NCBI RefSeq assembly: GCF_032852305.1
Contig: NZ_CP136594.1
Location: 248,001 to 312,000, forward strand
DNA: 64,000 nucleotides
Source: Parasphingorhabdus sp. SCSIO 66989
GTDB taxonomy: Bacteria > Pseudomonadota > Alphaproteobacteria > Sphingomonadales > Sphingomonadaceae
Direction of reading: 5' to 3'
A model generated the notes under the pieces. That model was not told the DNA's origin. It was given only the letters and a program-made list of their open reading frames with translations, and ran no database searches. Each line of letters begins with the position of its first letter. Position 1 is the stretch's first letter. This document shows, in pieces, positions 24,821 to 33,842 of the stretch. The translations under genes were made by a program, and so were the position numbers.

Positions 24821-26151
24821 CCAAGACTGTGGCTGACCATAGTGCAGGCTATACCGCTGCGATTTGCAATTTTGCCGCAACCGGACATGTGTTGCCTGAT
24901 GCGGCAAAAGCACATGCGGAGCGGCTATTAGCGGATACGCTTGCAGGCGGCGCGGCAGGTGCAGCATCACCTGAAGCCCAGCATATGCTCGCTGCTGTAA
25001 AGGGTTGGGGGCATTCAGAGGACAGCAGGCTATTGAGCTTGGATGGTCGCCTGCCTGCCCCATCGGCGGCATTCTTCAACGGTTTTGCCATTCATTGCCT
25101 GGAATGGGATGCGGTCCATGAACCGGCTGTGGTGCATGCGCTCTCCGTGGTGACCGCGGCACTTCTGGCAGCGTCAGATCGCAAGGGAGGCAGTGATAGT
25201 GAGGCGTTTCTGACAGCCCTGGCCATCGGTGTGGATATCGCCAGCGGCATTGGTCTTTCGGCTACCGGTCCCATGCGCTTTTTCCGACCGGCCAGTGCCG
25301 GAATAATCGGTGCGGCATTGGCGGTGGCGCGGCTCGAAGCGATTGCGCCCGTGCACTATCCCGATGTGATGGGGCTGGCCTACAGCTTTTGCAGTGGCAC
25401 CATGCAGGCGCATGTCGAGGCATCGGTCGCGCTGCCGCTGCAAATTGGCAATGCGGCGCGCGCCGCGATCACCGCAGTTGATCTTGTCAAAGCGGACATG
25501 GATGGCCCGCATAACGCGTTGCAGGGGCCATTTGGCTATTCGGCGCTGATCGAAGAGATTGATCTTGCAGACTATGTCGCCAGTCTCGGAAAAGTCTGGC
25601 GGATCGCAGAGGTCAGCATCAAGCCTTATCCCTCCGGCCGCGCCAGCCATGGCGCTTTGGGCGCATTGGCCGGGATACAGGAAGAGCATGGCCTCAAACC
25701 CGACGATATTGACAGCATCGCGCTCTATGCCCCGCCGCTGATCCATCGGCTGGTAGGGCGCTCCTATAAAGCGGATATGTCCCCGGCCTATGCCCGGCTT
25801 TGTTTTGCCATATTGGCCCCGATGATGTTGCGCGACGGCCATATCGATCCGCGCCATTTTGATGCCGCAGGTCTGAATGATCAGGCGCTCGTCCCGTTGG
25901 CAAACAACACACAGGTTGTGCTTGATGATAATCCGGATGGCAATGCACTCGCACCGCAAAGGCTGGTGCTGTCCTGCCGCAATGGCAAGACGATTGAGCG
26001 CACCATAGACGCCAATCTTGGTAGTCCGGAAGCCCCTATGAACTCGGCGCAATACAACCAGAAATATAGCCTTTGCCGTGACCTCGCCGATACGCTTTGC
26101 GATCCACGTATCTTTGACCACCCACTAGTTTACGCAACGGAGCCAAAATGA
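24817..26151 (+). CDS. MmgE/PrpD-family protein 2
   Basis: This 444-residue protein belongs to the same family, with FAATGHVLPDAAKAHAERLLADTLAGGAAGAASPEA at the start, HCLEWDAVHEPAVVHALSVVTAALLAAS, and VSIKPYPSGRASHGALGALAGIQEEH near residue 270. ATG 24817 overlaps the previous stop (ATGA) after a GGGGAGTGG site. Two tandem family members suggest either a heteromer or two different hydration, dehydration or decarboxylation steps on tricarboxylate- or dicarboxylate-like intermediates. The reaction is not determinable here. Confidence 0.88.
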   Translation: MTKTVADHSAGYTAAICNFAATGHVLPDAAKAHAERLLADTLAGGAAGAASPEAQHMLAAVKGWGHSEDSRLLSLDGRLPAPSAAFFNGFAIHCLEWDAVHEPAVVHALSVVTAALLAASDRKGGSDSEAFLTALAIGVDIASGIGLSATGPMRFFRPASAGIIGAALAVARLEAIAPVHYPDVMGLAYSFCSGTMQAHVEASVALPLQIGNAARAAITAVDLVKADMDGPHNALQGPFGYSALIEEIDLADYVASLGKVWRIAEVSIKPYPSGRASHGALGALAGIQEEHGLKPDDIDSIALYAPPLIHRLVGRSYKADMSPAYARLCFAILAPMMLRDGHIDPRHFDAAGLNDQALVPLANNTQVVLDDNPDGNALAPQRLVLSCRNGKTIERTIDANLGSPEAPMNSAQYNQKYSLCRDLADTLCDPRIFDHPLVYATEPK

Positions 26152-27509
26152 GTTTCCCAACATATTTTGAAGCTTTTGATCCACACGCCATGCTTGAAGA
26201 CTATCCGGTGGGTGAACAGTTTGTTGCCCGCTACACTCCCATGTCTCGCGATGAGCTCTATGCCCTGCAGGACAAGCAATTCCAAAAGCTGATGCGTCGT
26301 GGCTGGGAAATTCCGTTTTACCAGCGTCTCTGGGGCAATGCCGGGATTGAACCAGGTGATATCGCTGGACTGGCGGACATTACCAAACTGCCTGTCTACG
26401 ATAAAAGCGATCTGATGGCGTCGGTGAACGATCACCCGCCTTATGGCGATTTTGATGGCCGCGGCGACAGCCCAGTCGTGTTTCATACCACCAGCGGCAC
26501 AACCGGCAGACCGCAGCCGCTGATGTTCGGTCCCAAGGGTCGCGAAGTCACCAATTTGCTGGTCGGGCGGATGTATCGCTGGATGGGGCTGGGCCGCGAT
26601 GATGTGGTGCAGTCGGTTTATGGCCATGGCATGATCAATGGCGGCCATTATATCCGCGAGGCGGTTACCAAATACACCAATTCGCTGTTCCTCAGCGCCG
26701 GGACGGGTATAGAAACCCGCTCGATCAATCAGGTCAGCCTAATGGCCGATTTTGGCGTGACCTGCATGGTTGGCTTTGTCGACTATATCCGCAAACTGGC
26801 GGACACCGCCAAATCCGAAGAGCTGCTCGACAAGATCAATCTGAAGATGATTATCGGCCATCTCGGCACCGAGGACCGCTCCTCGACCGAAGCGGCATGG
26901 GGCGGGGCGAAGGCCTATGACTGGTATGGCGTTGGCGACACCGGGTCCATCGCCGGTGAAGGCCCGGATCGCGATGGTCTCTATGTCTGGGAGGACGCAC
27001 AATATCTGGAATTGCTCGATGTCGATAGCGGCGCACCGGTGGCAACAGGGGAAACCGGCGACATGGTTGTCACCTGTCTGTTCAAGGACGATATCGCACC
27101 GTGTATCCGCTTCAACACACATGACATTACCGAGGAGCTGAGCGGCAGCAACAGCACCGGCATGGTGTTCAAGCGTATCAGTGGCTTCAAGGGCCGAAGC
27201 GACAATATGGTCAAGTTGCGCGGCATCAATATCTTCCCGCACGCCATCGGCGCGATCATTGAGGGGCGCGATGATCTGACGGGGGAATATGTCTGCCGGG
27301 TAACGCGCGACGAGGCTGGCCGTGACAGCATGCTGGTGACATTGGAAAGCAAGGGCGCAAGCAGCGAGGAGGAGCTTGCCGAGCTGCTGCGTAAGGGTGT
27401 CGGTATTGAGGTCGGTGTCGCGCTGGTCGGCCCGGGAGAGACGGCCTCGGATACCCAGATCGACACCCGGCAAAAACCCATCCGCCTGATTGACAAGCGT
27501 AAGCTGTGA
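26148..27509 (+). CDS. PaaK-type acyl-CoA ligase
   Basis: This 453-residue adenylate-forming enzyme resembles phenylacetate-CoA ligase. The P-loop FHTTSGTTGRPQPLMFG is clear, AYDWYGVGDTGSIAGE matches the A5 region, and KGRSDNMVKLRGINIFP is the A8 hinge typical of PaaK. The C-terminal domain is complete. It would activate a carboxylic acid with ATP and CoA. It follows the second PrpD gene with a 4-bp overlap and is itself overlapped by the amidase gene. PaaK-like members also activate non-aromatic acids, so the substrate is open. Confidence 0.9.
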   Translation: MSFPTYFEAFDPHAMLEDYPVGEQFVARYTPMSRDELYALQDKQFQKLMRRGWEIPFYQRLWGNAGIEPGDIAGLADITKLPVYDKSDLMASVNDHPPYGDFDGRGDSPVVFHTTSGTTGRPQPLMFGPKGREVTNLLVGRMYRWMGLGRDDVVQSVYGHGMINGGHYIREAVTKYTNSLFLSAGTGIETRSINQVSLMADFGVTCMVGFVDYIRKLADTAKSEELLDKINLKMIIGHLGTEDRSSTEAAWGGAKAYDWYGVGDTGSIAGEGPDRDGLYVWEDAQYLELLDVDSGAPVATGETGDMVVTCLFKDDIAPCIRFNTHDITEELSGSNSTGMVFKRISGFKGRSDNMVKLRGINIFPHAIGAIIEGRDDLTGEYVCRVTRDEAGRDSMLVTLESKGASSEEELAELLRKGVGIEVGVALVGPGETASDTQIDTRQKPIRLIDKRKL

Positions 27510-28714
27510 TCGACTGGGCATCTCTCGAAGCGGCCAATGCCGCGCTGAATGCGTTCACGGACTTTGATCGCAAAGCGCGAGGCGGCGATGGACCGCTGGC
27601 CGACCTCACTGTTGGCGTAAAAGCCAATATCGCGGTGCAGGACATGCCTTGGACAGCTGGTCTGGATGCGTTCAGGGATCGCACAGCTGAGCGCGATGCC
27701 GAGGTTGTTTGCCGTTTGCGTCACGCCGGAGCAGCGATCATCGGCATGCTCAATATGGAAGAAGCCGCATTGGGCGCGAAAACCGACAATCCATGGTTCG
27801 GCGCAACCCAGAACCCGCACAAGCCCGGTTACACCCCCGGCGGTTCATCGGGCGGCAGTGGTGCAGCGGTTGCGGCAGGCCTTTGCGATATCGCGCTGGG
27901 CACCGATACTATGGGTTCGGTGCGAATTCCGGCTGCCTATTGCGGCGTTTATGGCTTCAAACCGGCACGCGGCGCGCTCAGTCAGGATGGGCTTGAGATT
28001 GTTGATGCCTCGCTCGATGGCATTGGCCCGCTCGCCAGATCGCTGGAGACTCTGGAACGCGCAGCACGGGTCATGATGGATTTTGCCGAACCGCAGGCCA
28101 TTGAGAACATCGCACTGTTAGACAATCTGGGCGGGGTGGAATGTCAGCCGGGTGTGCTCAGCGCCTATCGCAAAGCGGCGGACTTTCTCGAGGCGCAGTC
28201 CAGCTTTGCATTGCCCTATGCACTCACCCGCATTCGGTTTGCCGGCTTTATCCTTTCTACGCTGGGCCTGTCGAAAGAGCTGCACGCAGAACTATCGGCC
28301 GGTGGGACCGGATTGTCAGATACGCTCAAAAAACTCATCAGCTATGGTACGAAGCGCAGCGAAGACGATTTGGCGGAGGATAAAGCCATCTTGCAGGAAA
28401 CCAGCGATGCCATGATTGCCATTGTGGCTGAACATGGCGCAATCCTGCTGCCAACCGCGCCGCAAACGGCATTCCCGCACGCGCAACCGGCTCCGGCCAA
28501 TCAGGCGGTCTTTACCTGCCTGGCCAATATATCAGGGCTTCCGGCGATCAGCATTCCGGCAGGACTGGACACCAATGGCTTGCCACTTGCGGTGCAACTG
28601 ATCGGTGAGGCGGGGAATGAGGCAGGCCTGTTTGCTCTTGCACACAAGCTGGATGCCTATCTGGCGGGCTATAACAGGCCCAAAGTTTTCTGGGATAAAC
28701 AGCAGAAGAAATAG
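27506..28714 (+). CDS. Amidase-signature family hydrolase
   Basis: This 402-residue protein has the Ser-cisSer-Lys triad of amidase-signature enzymes: Lys in VGVKANIAVQD, the GYTPGGSSGGSGAAVAAG glycine-serine motif, and Ser in TDTMGSVRIPAAYCGVYGFKP. It starts with GTG at 27506, overlapping the ligase stop (GTGA). It hydrolyses a linear amide; in this cluster a half-amide produced by ring opening is a sensible substrate. It would be functionally parallel to the cysteine hydrolase at 5879. No targeting signal is seen. Confidence 0.92.
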   Translation: MIDWASLEAANAALNAFTDFDRKARGGDGPLADLTVGVKANIAVQDMPWTAGLDAFRDRTAERDAEVVCRLRHAGAAIIGMLNMEEAALGAKTDNPWFGATQNPHKPGYTPGGSSGGSGAAVAAGLCDIALGTDTMGSVRIPAAYCGVYGFKPARGALSQDGLEIVDASLDGIGPLARSLETLERAARVMMDFAEPQAIENIALLDNLGGVECQPGVLSAYRKAADFLEAQSSFALPYALTRIRFAGFILSTLGLSKELHAELSAGGTGLSDTLKKLISYGTKRSEDDLAEDKAILQETSDAMIAIVAEHGAILLPTAPQTAFPHAQPAPANQAVFTCLANISGLPAISIPAGLDTNGLPLAVQLIGEAGNEAGLFALAHKLDAYLAGYNRPKVFWDKQQKK

Positions 28715-28723
28715 GGAGAGAAG

Positions 28724-29032
28724 ATGATGCGGATAATTGTGATTTTCAATCTGAAGGATGGTGTCAGCGCAGCCGATTATGAGCAATGGGCCAAAACGGC
28801 CGACATTCCCGTTGTCAACGGACTTGGTTCGGTAGAGAAGTTTACCGTCCATAAAGCGACCGGGCTGTTCGGTTCTGATGATCCCTCGCCATATCAATAT
28901 GTCGAAATACTCGACATTACCGGCATGGACCCGTTTGTCGCCGACATTTCCACCGAGGAATTTCAGGCCATGGCGGCACCTTTTCAGGAATTTGCCGATA
29001 ACCCGCAATTCATTATCACCGAGGATCTGTGA
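28724..29032 (+). CDS. Small REDY-like (HapK/RedY-type) protein
   Basis: This 102-residue protein reads MRIIVIFNLKDGVSAADYEQWAK with downstream FTVHKATGLFGSDDPSPYQYVEILDI, a ferredoxin-like dimeric alpha-beta barrel pattern. It resembles proteins annotated as REDY-like HapK, named after small proteins of tripyrrole (prodigiosin) clusters. Related small barrels (EthD, DUF1330) often assist catabolic enzymes. It sits between the amidase and the short-chain dehydrogenase in the same operon. The name is by resemblance only; the activity is unknown. Confidence 0.6.
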   Translation: MMRIIVIFNLKDGVSAADYEQWAKTADIPVVNGLGSVEKFTVHKATGLFGSDDPSPYQYVEILDITGMDPFVADISTEEFQAMAAPFQEFADNPQFIITEDL

Positions 29033-29835
29033 TGAGCGGCAGATTTGCAGACAAAACCATCGTCGCTACTGGTTCCGGAAAGGAGAAGGGGCTGGGGCAG
29101 GGTGTATTGCAGCGCTTTGCCGATGAAGGCGCGCAATGCGTTGTTTCCGATCTCATCATTGATGCAGAGGCTGAAGCCGTCGCCGACGATTTGCGCGCAC
29201 GCGGCGCGAAAGTGGCCACCATCGCCTGTGATGTCAGCAAGGCTGATCAGTGTCAGGCATTGGTAGAACAGACCATCGGCGAGATGGGCGGGCTGGACAT
29301 TTTCGTCAACAATGCCGGTATCGGCTTTATGATGAAACCGCTGCTCGAAGTGGATACCGCCAAGGAATGGGATCAGGTGATTTCGGTCAACCTTTCCGGA
29401 GCATTTTATTGCACCCAGGCTGCAGCCAGAGCGATGGTCGCAGCGGGCAAGGGCGGACGGATTATCAATATTGCCAGCCAGGCAGCGAAGACCGGCTTTC
29501 CGCATCTGCCCGCCTATGTCAGTTCCAAACATGGCATGGTGGGCTTGACCCGGGCCAGCGCGGTTGAGCTTGGCGCGCATGGCATAACCGTCAATGCTAT
29601 CTGCCCCAACCATGTGACTACAGCGCTCGGGGCAGAACAGAATGCCTATTTCTCAAAGCTGCTCGGCTTTGAAAGCGTTGAAGCCTATCTCGACAATATG
29701 AAGGCGAAAAACCCCATGGGTCGCCCCGGCTTGCCTTCGGACACGGCCGCAGCCTGTGCCTGGCTCGCCAGTGATGAAGCGATTTATGTCACCGGCGAAG
29801 CACTGAATGTTTCGGGTGGCGAGGAGATGCATTGA
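29032..29835 (+). CDS. Short-chain dehydrogenase/reductase
   Basis: This SDR of about 267 residues has a nucleotide motif TGSGKEKGLGQGVLQRF (altered from the usual TGxxxGIG), NNAGIGFM, Ser in INIASQAAK and the active site YVSSK. The C-terminus ends in the common ALNVSGGEEMH form. ATG 29032 overlaps the previous stop; a GTG lies three bases earlier. It would oxidise or reduce a hydroxy group. The operon partners (NodB hydrolase, enoyl-CoA hydratase family) suggest a beta-oxidation-like hydroxyacyl step or a hydroxy-lactam step. Confidence 0.9.
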   Translation: MSGRFADKTIVATGSGKEKGLGQGVLQRFADEGAQCVVSDLIIDAEAEAVADDLRARGAKVATIACDVSKADQCQALVEQTIGEMGGLDIFVNNAGIGFMMKPLLEVDTAKEWDQVISVNLSGAFYCTQAAARAMVAAGKGGRIINIASQAAKTGFPHLPAYVSSKHGMVGLTRASAVELGAHGITVNAICPNHVTTALGAEQNAYFSKLLGFESVEAYLDNMKAKNPMGRPGLPSDTAAACAWLASDEAIYVTGEALNVSGGEEMH

Positions 29836-30701
29836 TGCACGAAGAACGCATGGATTGGCCCGATGGTGCAAAAATGGCGCTCAGCATTGTTGTCAATGTG
29901 GAAGAGGGCAGCGAGATGACCGTCGCCCGCGGGGATCGCGGTATGGAACCGGTGGATGAACTCGGCATCCATATCAAATCACCGATCCGCAACTATGGCA
30001 ATGAGAGCAATTATCTCTATGGCATCAAGGCGGGCGCGCCGCGGATCGTCAAGCTGCTGAAGCAATATGACATCATGGCCAGCTGGACCGTCGCCGCGCT
30101 CAGCCTGGAGAACCATCCCGAAATTGGCGCAGCCATTGCCGAGATGGGGCATGAACCGGTTAGCCATGGCTGGCGCTGGGTGCACCAGTTCAAGATGGAT
30201 GAAGACAAGGAGCGCGAGTTTATTCGCAAGGCGGTGACTTCGATTGAGAAAACCACCGGCACCCGTCCCTATGGCTGGCTGTCGCGCTATTTCCATACCG
30301 ACAATACCCGCCGTCTGCTGATCGAGGAGGGCTTTGCCTATCATATGGATAATTATTCCGGTGACGTGCCCTTTTGGGATAAGGAAACCGTACCGGACAA
30401 GCCGATCGCCATTGTGCCCTATCAGCTTGATAATAACGACATGAAGATGTGGACCGATCCGGCGATGACGCCGACGCAATGGCTGGAATATGCCAAGCAT
30501 AATTTTGATCAGGTCTATAAGGAGGGCTGTGAGGGCAATCCCAGGATGATGTCGCTCGGATTGCACCTGCGTATTATCGGGCGGCCGGGTCGTATCTGGG
30601 CATTGGAGGCGTTCTTCCAGCATGTTCGCGAACACCAAGATGTCTGGGTGACAACACGCCACAATATCGCCAAGCATCTGGCAAAGGTCGACCCTGCATG
30701 A
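29835..30701 (+). CDS. NodB-fold amidohydrolase (allantoinase/imidase-like) 3
   Basis: This protein of about 288 residues is the closest of the three to the PuuE/cyclic-imidase pattern. VNVEEGSE near residue 20 parallels the NYEEGxE motif. RNYGNESNYLYGIKAGAPRIVKLLKQY, GHEPVSHGWRWVHQ and TTGTRPYGWLSRY then follow in the expected order. It has no signal peptide. I preferred ATG 29835 over TTG 29832; it overlaps the SDR stop (TGATG). It overlaps the enoyl-CoA hydratase-family gene by 4 bp. Hydrolysis of a cyclic ureide or imide is the family-based expectation. Confidence 0.87.
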   Translation: MHEERMDWPDGAKMALSIVVNVEEGSEMTVARGDRGMEPVDELGIHIKSPIRNYGNESNYLYGIKAGAPRIVKLLKQYDIMASWTVAALSLENHPEIGAAIAEMGHEPVSHGWRWVHQFKMDEDKEREFIRKAVTSIEKTTGTRPYGWLSRYFHTDNTRRLLIEEGFAYHMDNYSGDVPFWDKETVPDKPIAIVPYQLDNNDMKMWTDPAMTPTQWLEYAKHNFDQVYKEGCEGNPRMMSLGLHLRIIGRPGRIWALEAFFQHVREHQDVWVTTRHNIAKHLAKVDPA

Positions 30702-31465
30702 CGCTACGACTGGAGAAAACCGGCCGTGTCGCGCATCTCGTCATTGACCGTGCGGACAAGCGCAATGCCTTCACCCAGGAGATGTGGGAGATGCTGCCGG
30801 GCCTGCTCGACCAAGCGATGCAGGATGATGATGTCCGCTGCATGATGCTGCGTGCCAGTGCGCGGGACAGTGCCTTTTGTGCCGGTGCAGACATCAAGGA
30901 ATTTGCCACAGGTGCCCGCGATGCCGATTGGCGCGCCAGAAATCAGGCCGCGATTAACCGCGTCCAGCATGAACTGGCCCGCGCCGCCAAACCCACCATC
31001 GCGGTTATTGACGGCGATTGTGTCGGCGGGGGCTGCGGCCTGTCTTTGGCGTGTGACTTTCGCGTTGCCGGGCCGAAAGCGCGATTTGGCATTACGCCGT
31101 CCAAGCTGGGGCTGGTCTATCCGCTGCATGATACCAAGCTGCTGGTCGATCTGGTCGGCCCATCGCAGGCCAAGCGGATGCTGTTTACCGGTCAGCTGCT
31201 ATCGGCTAAAGAAGCGCTTTCTATCGGTCTGATCACAATGCTCGAGGATGATCCGCATCAGGCTGCGGATCAGCTCGCACAAACCCTCACCGAAACATCG
31301 CTGCATAGCCAGACAATGAGCAAGGCGATCATTGGCAAGGTGCTCGATGGTCAGGTGGATGATGATGACGAAACCCGCAGGCTGTTTGATCAGGCCTTTT
31401 GGGGCACCGATTTTGACGAAGGCGTCAGCGCATTTCTGGAGAAGCGAAAGCCACAATTCAAATGA
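30698..31465 (+). CDS. Crotonase-fold protein lacking both hydratase glutamates
   Basis: This 255-residue protein has the crotonase oxyanion-hole segments (FCAGADIKEF and IDGDCVGGGCGLSLACDFRVA). At the positions of the two catalytic Glu of enoyl-CoA hydratase it has Gly (GGGCGL instead of GGGCEL) and Ser (ITPSKLGL instead of xxPEixLG). It is therefore unlikely to be a simple hydratase; isomerase, decarboxylase or hydrolase members of the superfamily use other residues. It overlaps both neighbours by 4 bp. The role within the pathway is open. Confidence 0.85.
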   Translation: MTLRLEKTGRVAHLVIDRADKRNAFTQEMWEMLPGLLDQAMQDDDVRCMMLRASARDSAFCAGADIKEFATGARDADWRARNQAAINRVQHELARAAKPTIAVIDGDCVGGGCGLSLACDFRVAGPKARFGITPSKLGLVYPLHDTKLLVDLVGPSQAKRMLFTGQLLSAKEALSIGLITMLEDDPHQAADQLAQTLTETSLHSQTMSKAIIGKVLDGQVDDDDETRRLFDQAFWGTDFDEGVSAFLEKRKPQFK

Positions 31466-32364
31466 GTGACAGGCCCCAACATGGACAGATTATTGGCGGG
31501 CTCTCTGTGGTGCCGGACCTTGAAGCGGCGATCCGCGACTATCGCGACGTTCTGGGGCTTGAGCTGCGGCAAAGTGGCGCGCTGGATGAAGCTTTAGCGC
31601 TGAGTTGGGGTTGCCCGCAATCTGCGGGTCGACCGATGGCGGTGCTAGGTCCGGCCAGCGGTGCGGACTGTACCTTCCGGCTGGTCGAACAGGCCGATCA
31701 TCCCGACTTTAGACCCACAACCAGCTTTGGCTGGGCGGCTTATGAATTGACGGTACAGCAAGTCTTTGGCTGGCCGGAGCGCCTGAATGGCAGCGGATTT
31801 GATATTGTCGGACCGCCCAAGGAACTGGAAGGCATGCCGTTTTTTGTGCCGATGCAGGTCTTGGGGCTGGGCCGCGAAATGCTTTATCTCAACGAAGTGC
31901 GCGAGAATATGCCAAGCTGCGATTTGCCCAAAGCACAGTCGCTGGTCGATCATATCTTTATCTGCATATTGGCAACGCCCGACAGAGAGGCCGCCGTGCA
32001 ATGGTATGTCAACAAGCTCGGGCTTGAGGCGGCTGACACGCATAATCTTGCCTATTCCATGATCAACAAGGCCTTTGATTTGCCGGAGGATTTCCGCACC
32101 GATCTCACCATGGTCCTAAAGGGTCGGATGACGATATTGGAAGTCGATGATTATCCGCCACAAGCAACGGCACGTCCGCGTCATGATGGCATGCTCCCGC
32201 CGGGCAATGCGCTGGTGACGCTGGCCGTCGATAGTCTCGATTATCTTAACCTCGACTGGATCACACCACCTGCTGCTTATGATGCCATGCCTTGTAATGG
32301 TCGCCGCGCCGCCACGGTTGTCGGTCTGTCCGGAGAGCTATTGGAACTGGTGGAGTTTAGCTGA
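31462..32364 (+). CDS. Two-domain VOC (glyoxalase/dioxygenase fold) protein
   Basis: This 300-residue protein contains two vicinal-oxygen-chelate modules. The first runs from HGQIIGGLSVVPDLEAAIRDYRDVLGLEL; the second from DHIFICILATPDREAAVQWYVNKLGLE. It contains metal-ligand candidates (His in LVDHIFI, Glu in LLELVEF at the end). VOC proteins of this size include extradiol dioxygenases and isomerases. It is the last gene of the long plus-strand run and overlaps the previous gene by 4 bp. The reaction is unknown. Confidence 0.8.
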   Translation: MSDRPQHGQIIGGLSVVPDLEAAIRDYRDVLGLELRQSGALDEALALSWGCPQSAGRPMAVLGPASGADCTFRLVEQADHPDFRPTTSFGWAAYELTVQQVFGWPERLNGSGFDIVGPPKELEGMPFFVPMQVLGLGREMLYLNEVRENMPSCDLPKAQSLVDHIFICILATPDREAAVQWYVNKLGLEAADTHNLAYSMINKAFDLPEDFRTDLTMVLKGRMTILEVDDYPPQATARPRHDGMLPPGNALVTLAVDSLDYLNLDWITPPAAYDAMPCNGRRAATVVGLSGELLELVEFS

Positions 32365-32533
32365 AGCAAGTAGCTGTCCTACAGCCTGTCTGGCTGCTAT
32401 AATCAGTGCCGGTCTTGTTTGAAATATATCCAGCAATTCCAACACCATAATCCAACAAGAGCACGCATTTCTGCGGCTCGCGAGTGCAACTTTCGTAACC
32501 TTCGTCAAGTCGGCCTGACACTTCCATACACAT

Positions 32534-33511
32534 CTAGGGTAGCAATATCGTTGATCCGACGGTCTTGCGGTTCTGCAGGTCTTTATGGGCTTGTGCTGCC
32601 TCTTCCAAAGCATAGCGCTGGCCAATATTGATGCTGATGATGCCCTTGCGGATCATATCAAACAGCTTCGCCGTGCCCCTGTCGCGATCTTCAGGCTCGG
32701 TATAATAATCCCATAAGGTCGGACGGGTGTTATAGAGCGACCCCTTAAGTGCCAATATACCGAGGTCAACGCCACCCACGGGCGAATCCGCGTTGCCGAA
32801 ATTGATGATCAGGCCGCGGCGGCCACAGCTGTCGAGCGAGGCTTCCCATGTCGCCAGACCAACGCCATCAAACACGACCCTGACCCCGGCGCCATCGGTT
32901 ATCTGCCGCACCCGTTGGGCAGTGTCTTCCTGTTGATAGAAGATGATGTCATCGGCACCGGCGGCCTTGGCTTTGTCGGCCTTTTCTTCGGTACTGACTG
33001 TGCCGATAACATACGCGCCAATATGTTTGAGCCACTGCACCAGTATCAGGCCGGTGCCGCCCGCCGCAGCATGGACCAAGACCGGCCAGTCTTTCTCCAC
33101 CTTGGCGCAGCGCTCGATCAGAAATTCCGCAGTGCAGCCTTTGACCATCGCGGCGGCAGCAGTCTGATGATCAATATCATCGGGCAGTTTGCACAGCATC
33201 ATATCCGCAGGCACGTTGCGGTGCGTCGCATAGGCACCAAGCGGCATGCCATAGGTCGCCACCCTGTCGCCGGGGGCAAAGTCACGGACACCCTCTCCCA
33301 CAGCCTCGACAATGGCCGCTGCCTCTATGCCCAGCCCAGTCGGCAAATCGGTCGGATAGATGCCACGCCGATGATAGGTGTCGATAAAGTTGAGACCAAC
33401 AGCCGTGTTTTTGAGCTGCACCTCGCCGGGTCCGGGCGCCGCTATATCGGCATCCTGCCATTGGATGGCTTCTGGGCCGCCATGTTGTTCTATAATCGCG
33501 ACACGCACCAT
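32534..33511 (-). CDS. Quinone oxidoreductase-type zinc-free MDR
   Basis: This protein of about 325 residues belongs to the medium-chain reductase superfamily, QOR branch. GVGLNFIDTYHRRGIYPTDLPTGLGIEAAAIVE is the QOR N-terminal signature; VLVHAAAGGTGLILVQWLKHIGAYVIGTVSTEEK is the NADPH-binding segment. There are no zinc cysteines. ATG 33511 follows AAGGAGGGG, a strong ribosome site; the longer frame is rejected. It is the last gene of an eight-gene minus-strand operon from the operator at 38443. It would reduce an activated double bond or a quinone. Confidence 0.9.
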   Translation of the reverse strand: MVRVAIIEQHGGPEAIQWQDADIAAPGPGEVQLKNTAVGLNFIDTYHRRGIYPTDLPTGLGIEAAAIVEAVGEGVRDFAPGDRVATYGMPLGAYATHRNVPADMMLCKLPDDIDHQTAAAAMVKGCTAEFLIERCAKVEKDWPVLVHAAAGGTGLILVQWLKHIGAYVIGTVSTEEKADKAKAAGADDIIFYQQEDTAQRVRQITDGAGVRVVFDGVGLATWEASLDSCGRRGLIINFGNADSPVGGVDLGILALKGSLYNTRPTLWDYYTEPEDRDRGTAKLFDMIRKGIISINIGQRYALEEAAQAHKDLQNRKTVGSTILLP

Positions 33512-33524
33512 AATCCCCTCCTTA

Positions 33525-33842
33525 TCAGTTTGTTCGCCAAATCGGTCCGCCAATCCAATCGCCGGTGGCAGCGATAAATTCTTCCATCACAATCGTATCA
33601 TTGTCCCATATGCCAGCCACGAAATAGGGATCCGCTTCAAGAAAAGCCCATGCGTCACGCTTGCTGTTGGCGTTGATAATGTAGAGCGATCCTGTGATCT
33701 CGCCGCTATCATCTTTCAAAGGGCCCGCAACGCAGATTGTCGAGCCATTCTCTTCAACATAACGGAAATGGGCCTGCTTTGCCTCGTCACGCTTTGGCTT
33801 GCTGCCGGGTCGGTCGCGACAATAGATGACGTATCTGTTCAT
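33525..33842 (-). CDS. YCII-related small protein
   Basis: This 105-residue protein has the YCII fold pattern: YVIYCRDRPGSKPKRDEAKQAHFRYVEENG, then GPLKDDSGEITGSLYIINANSKRDAWAFLEADPYFVAGIWDNDTI. Members are dimeric barrels related to muconolactone isomerase-like proteins and are common in catabolic clusters. It overlaps the upstream hydrolase gene by 4 bp and precedes the quinone-oxidoreductase gene. The His/Asp pair proposed as active-site residues in the family may be the AHF and ADPYF positions. Confidence 0.85.
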   Translation of the reverse strand: MNRYVIYCRDRPGSKPKRDEAKQAHFRYVEENGSTICVAGPLKDDSGEITGSLYIINANSKRDAWAFLEADPYFVAGIWDNDTIVMEEFIAATGDWIGGPIWRTN

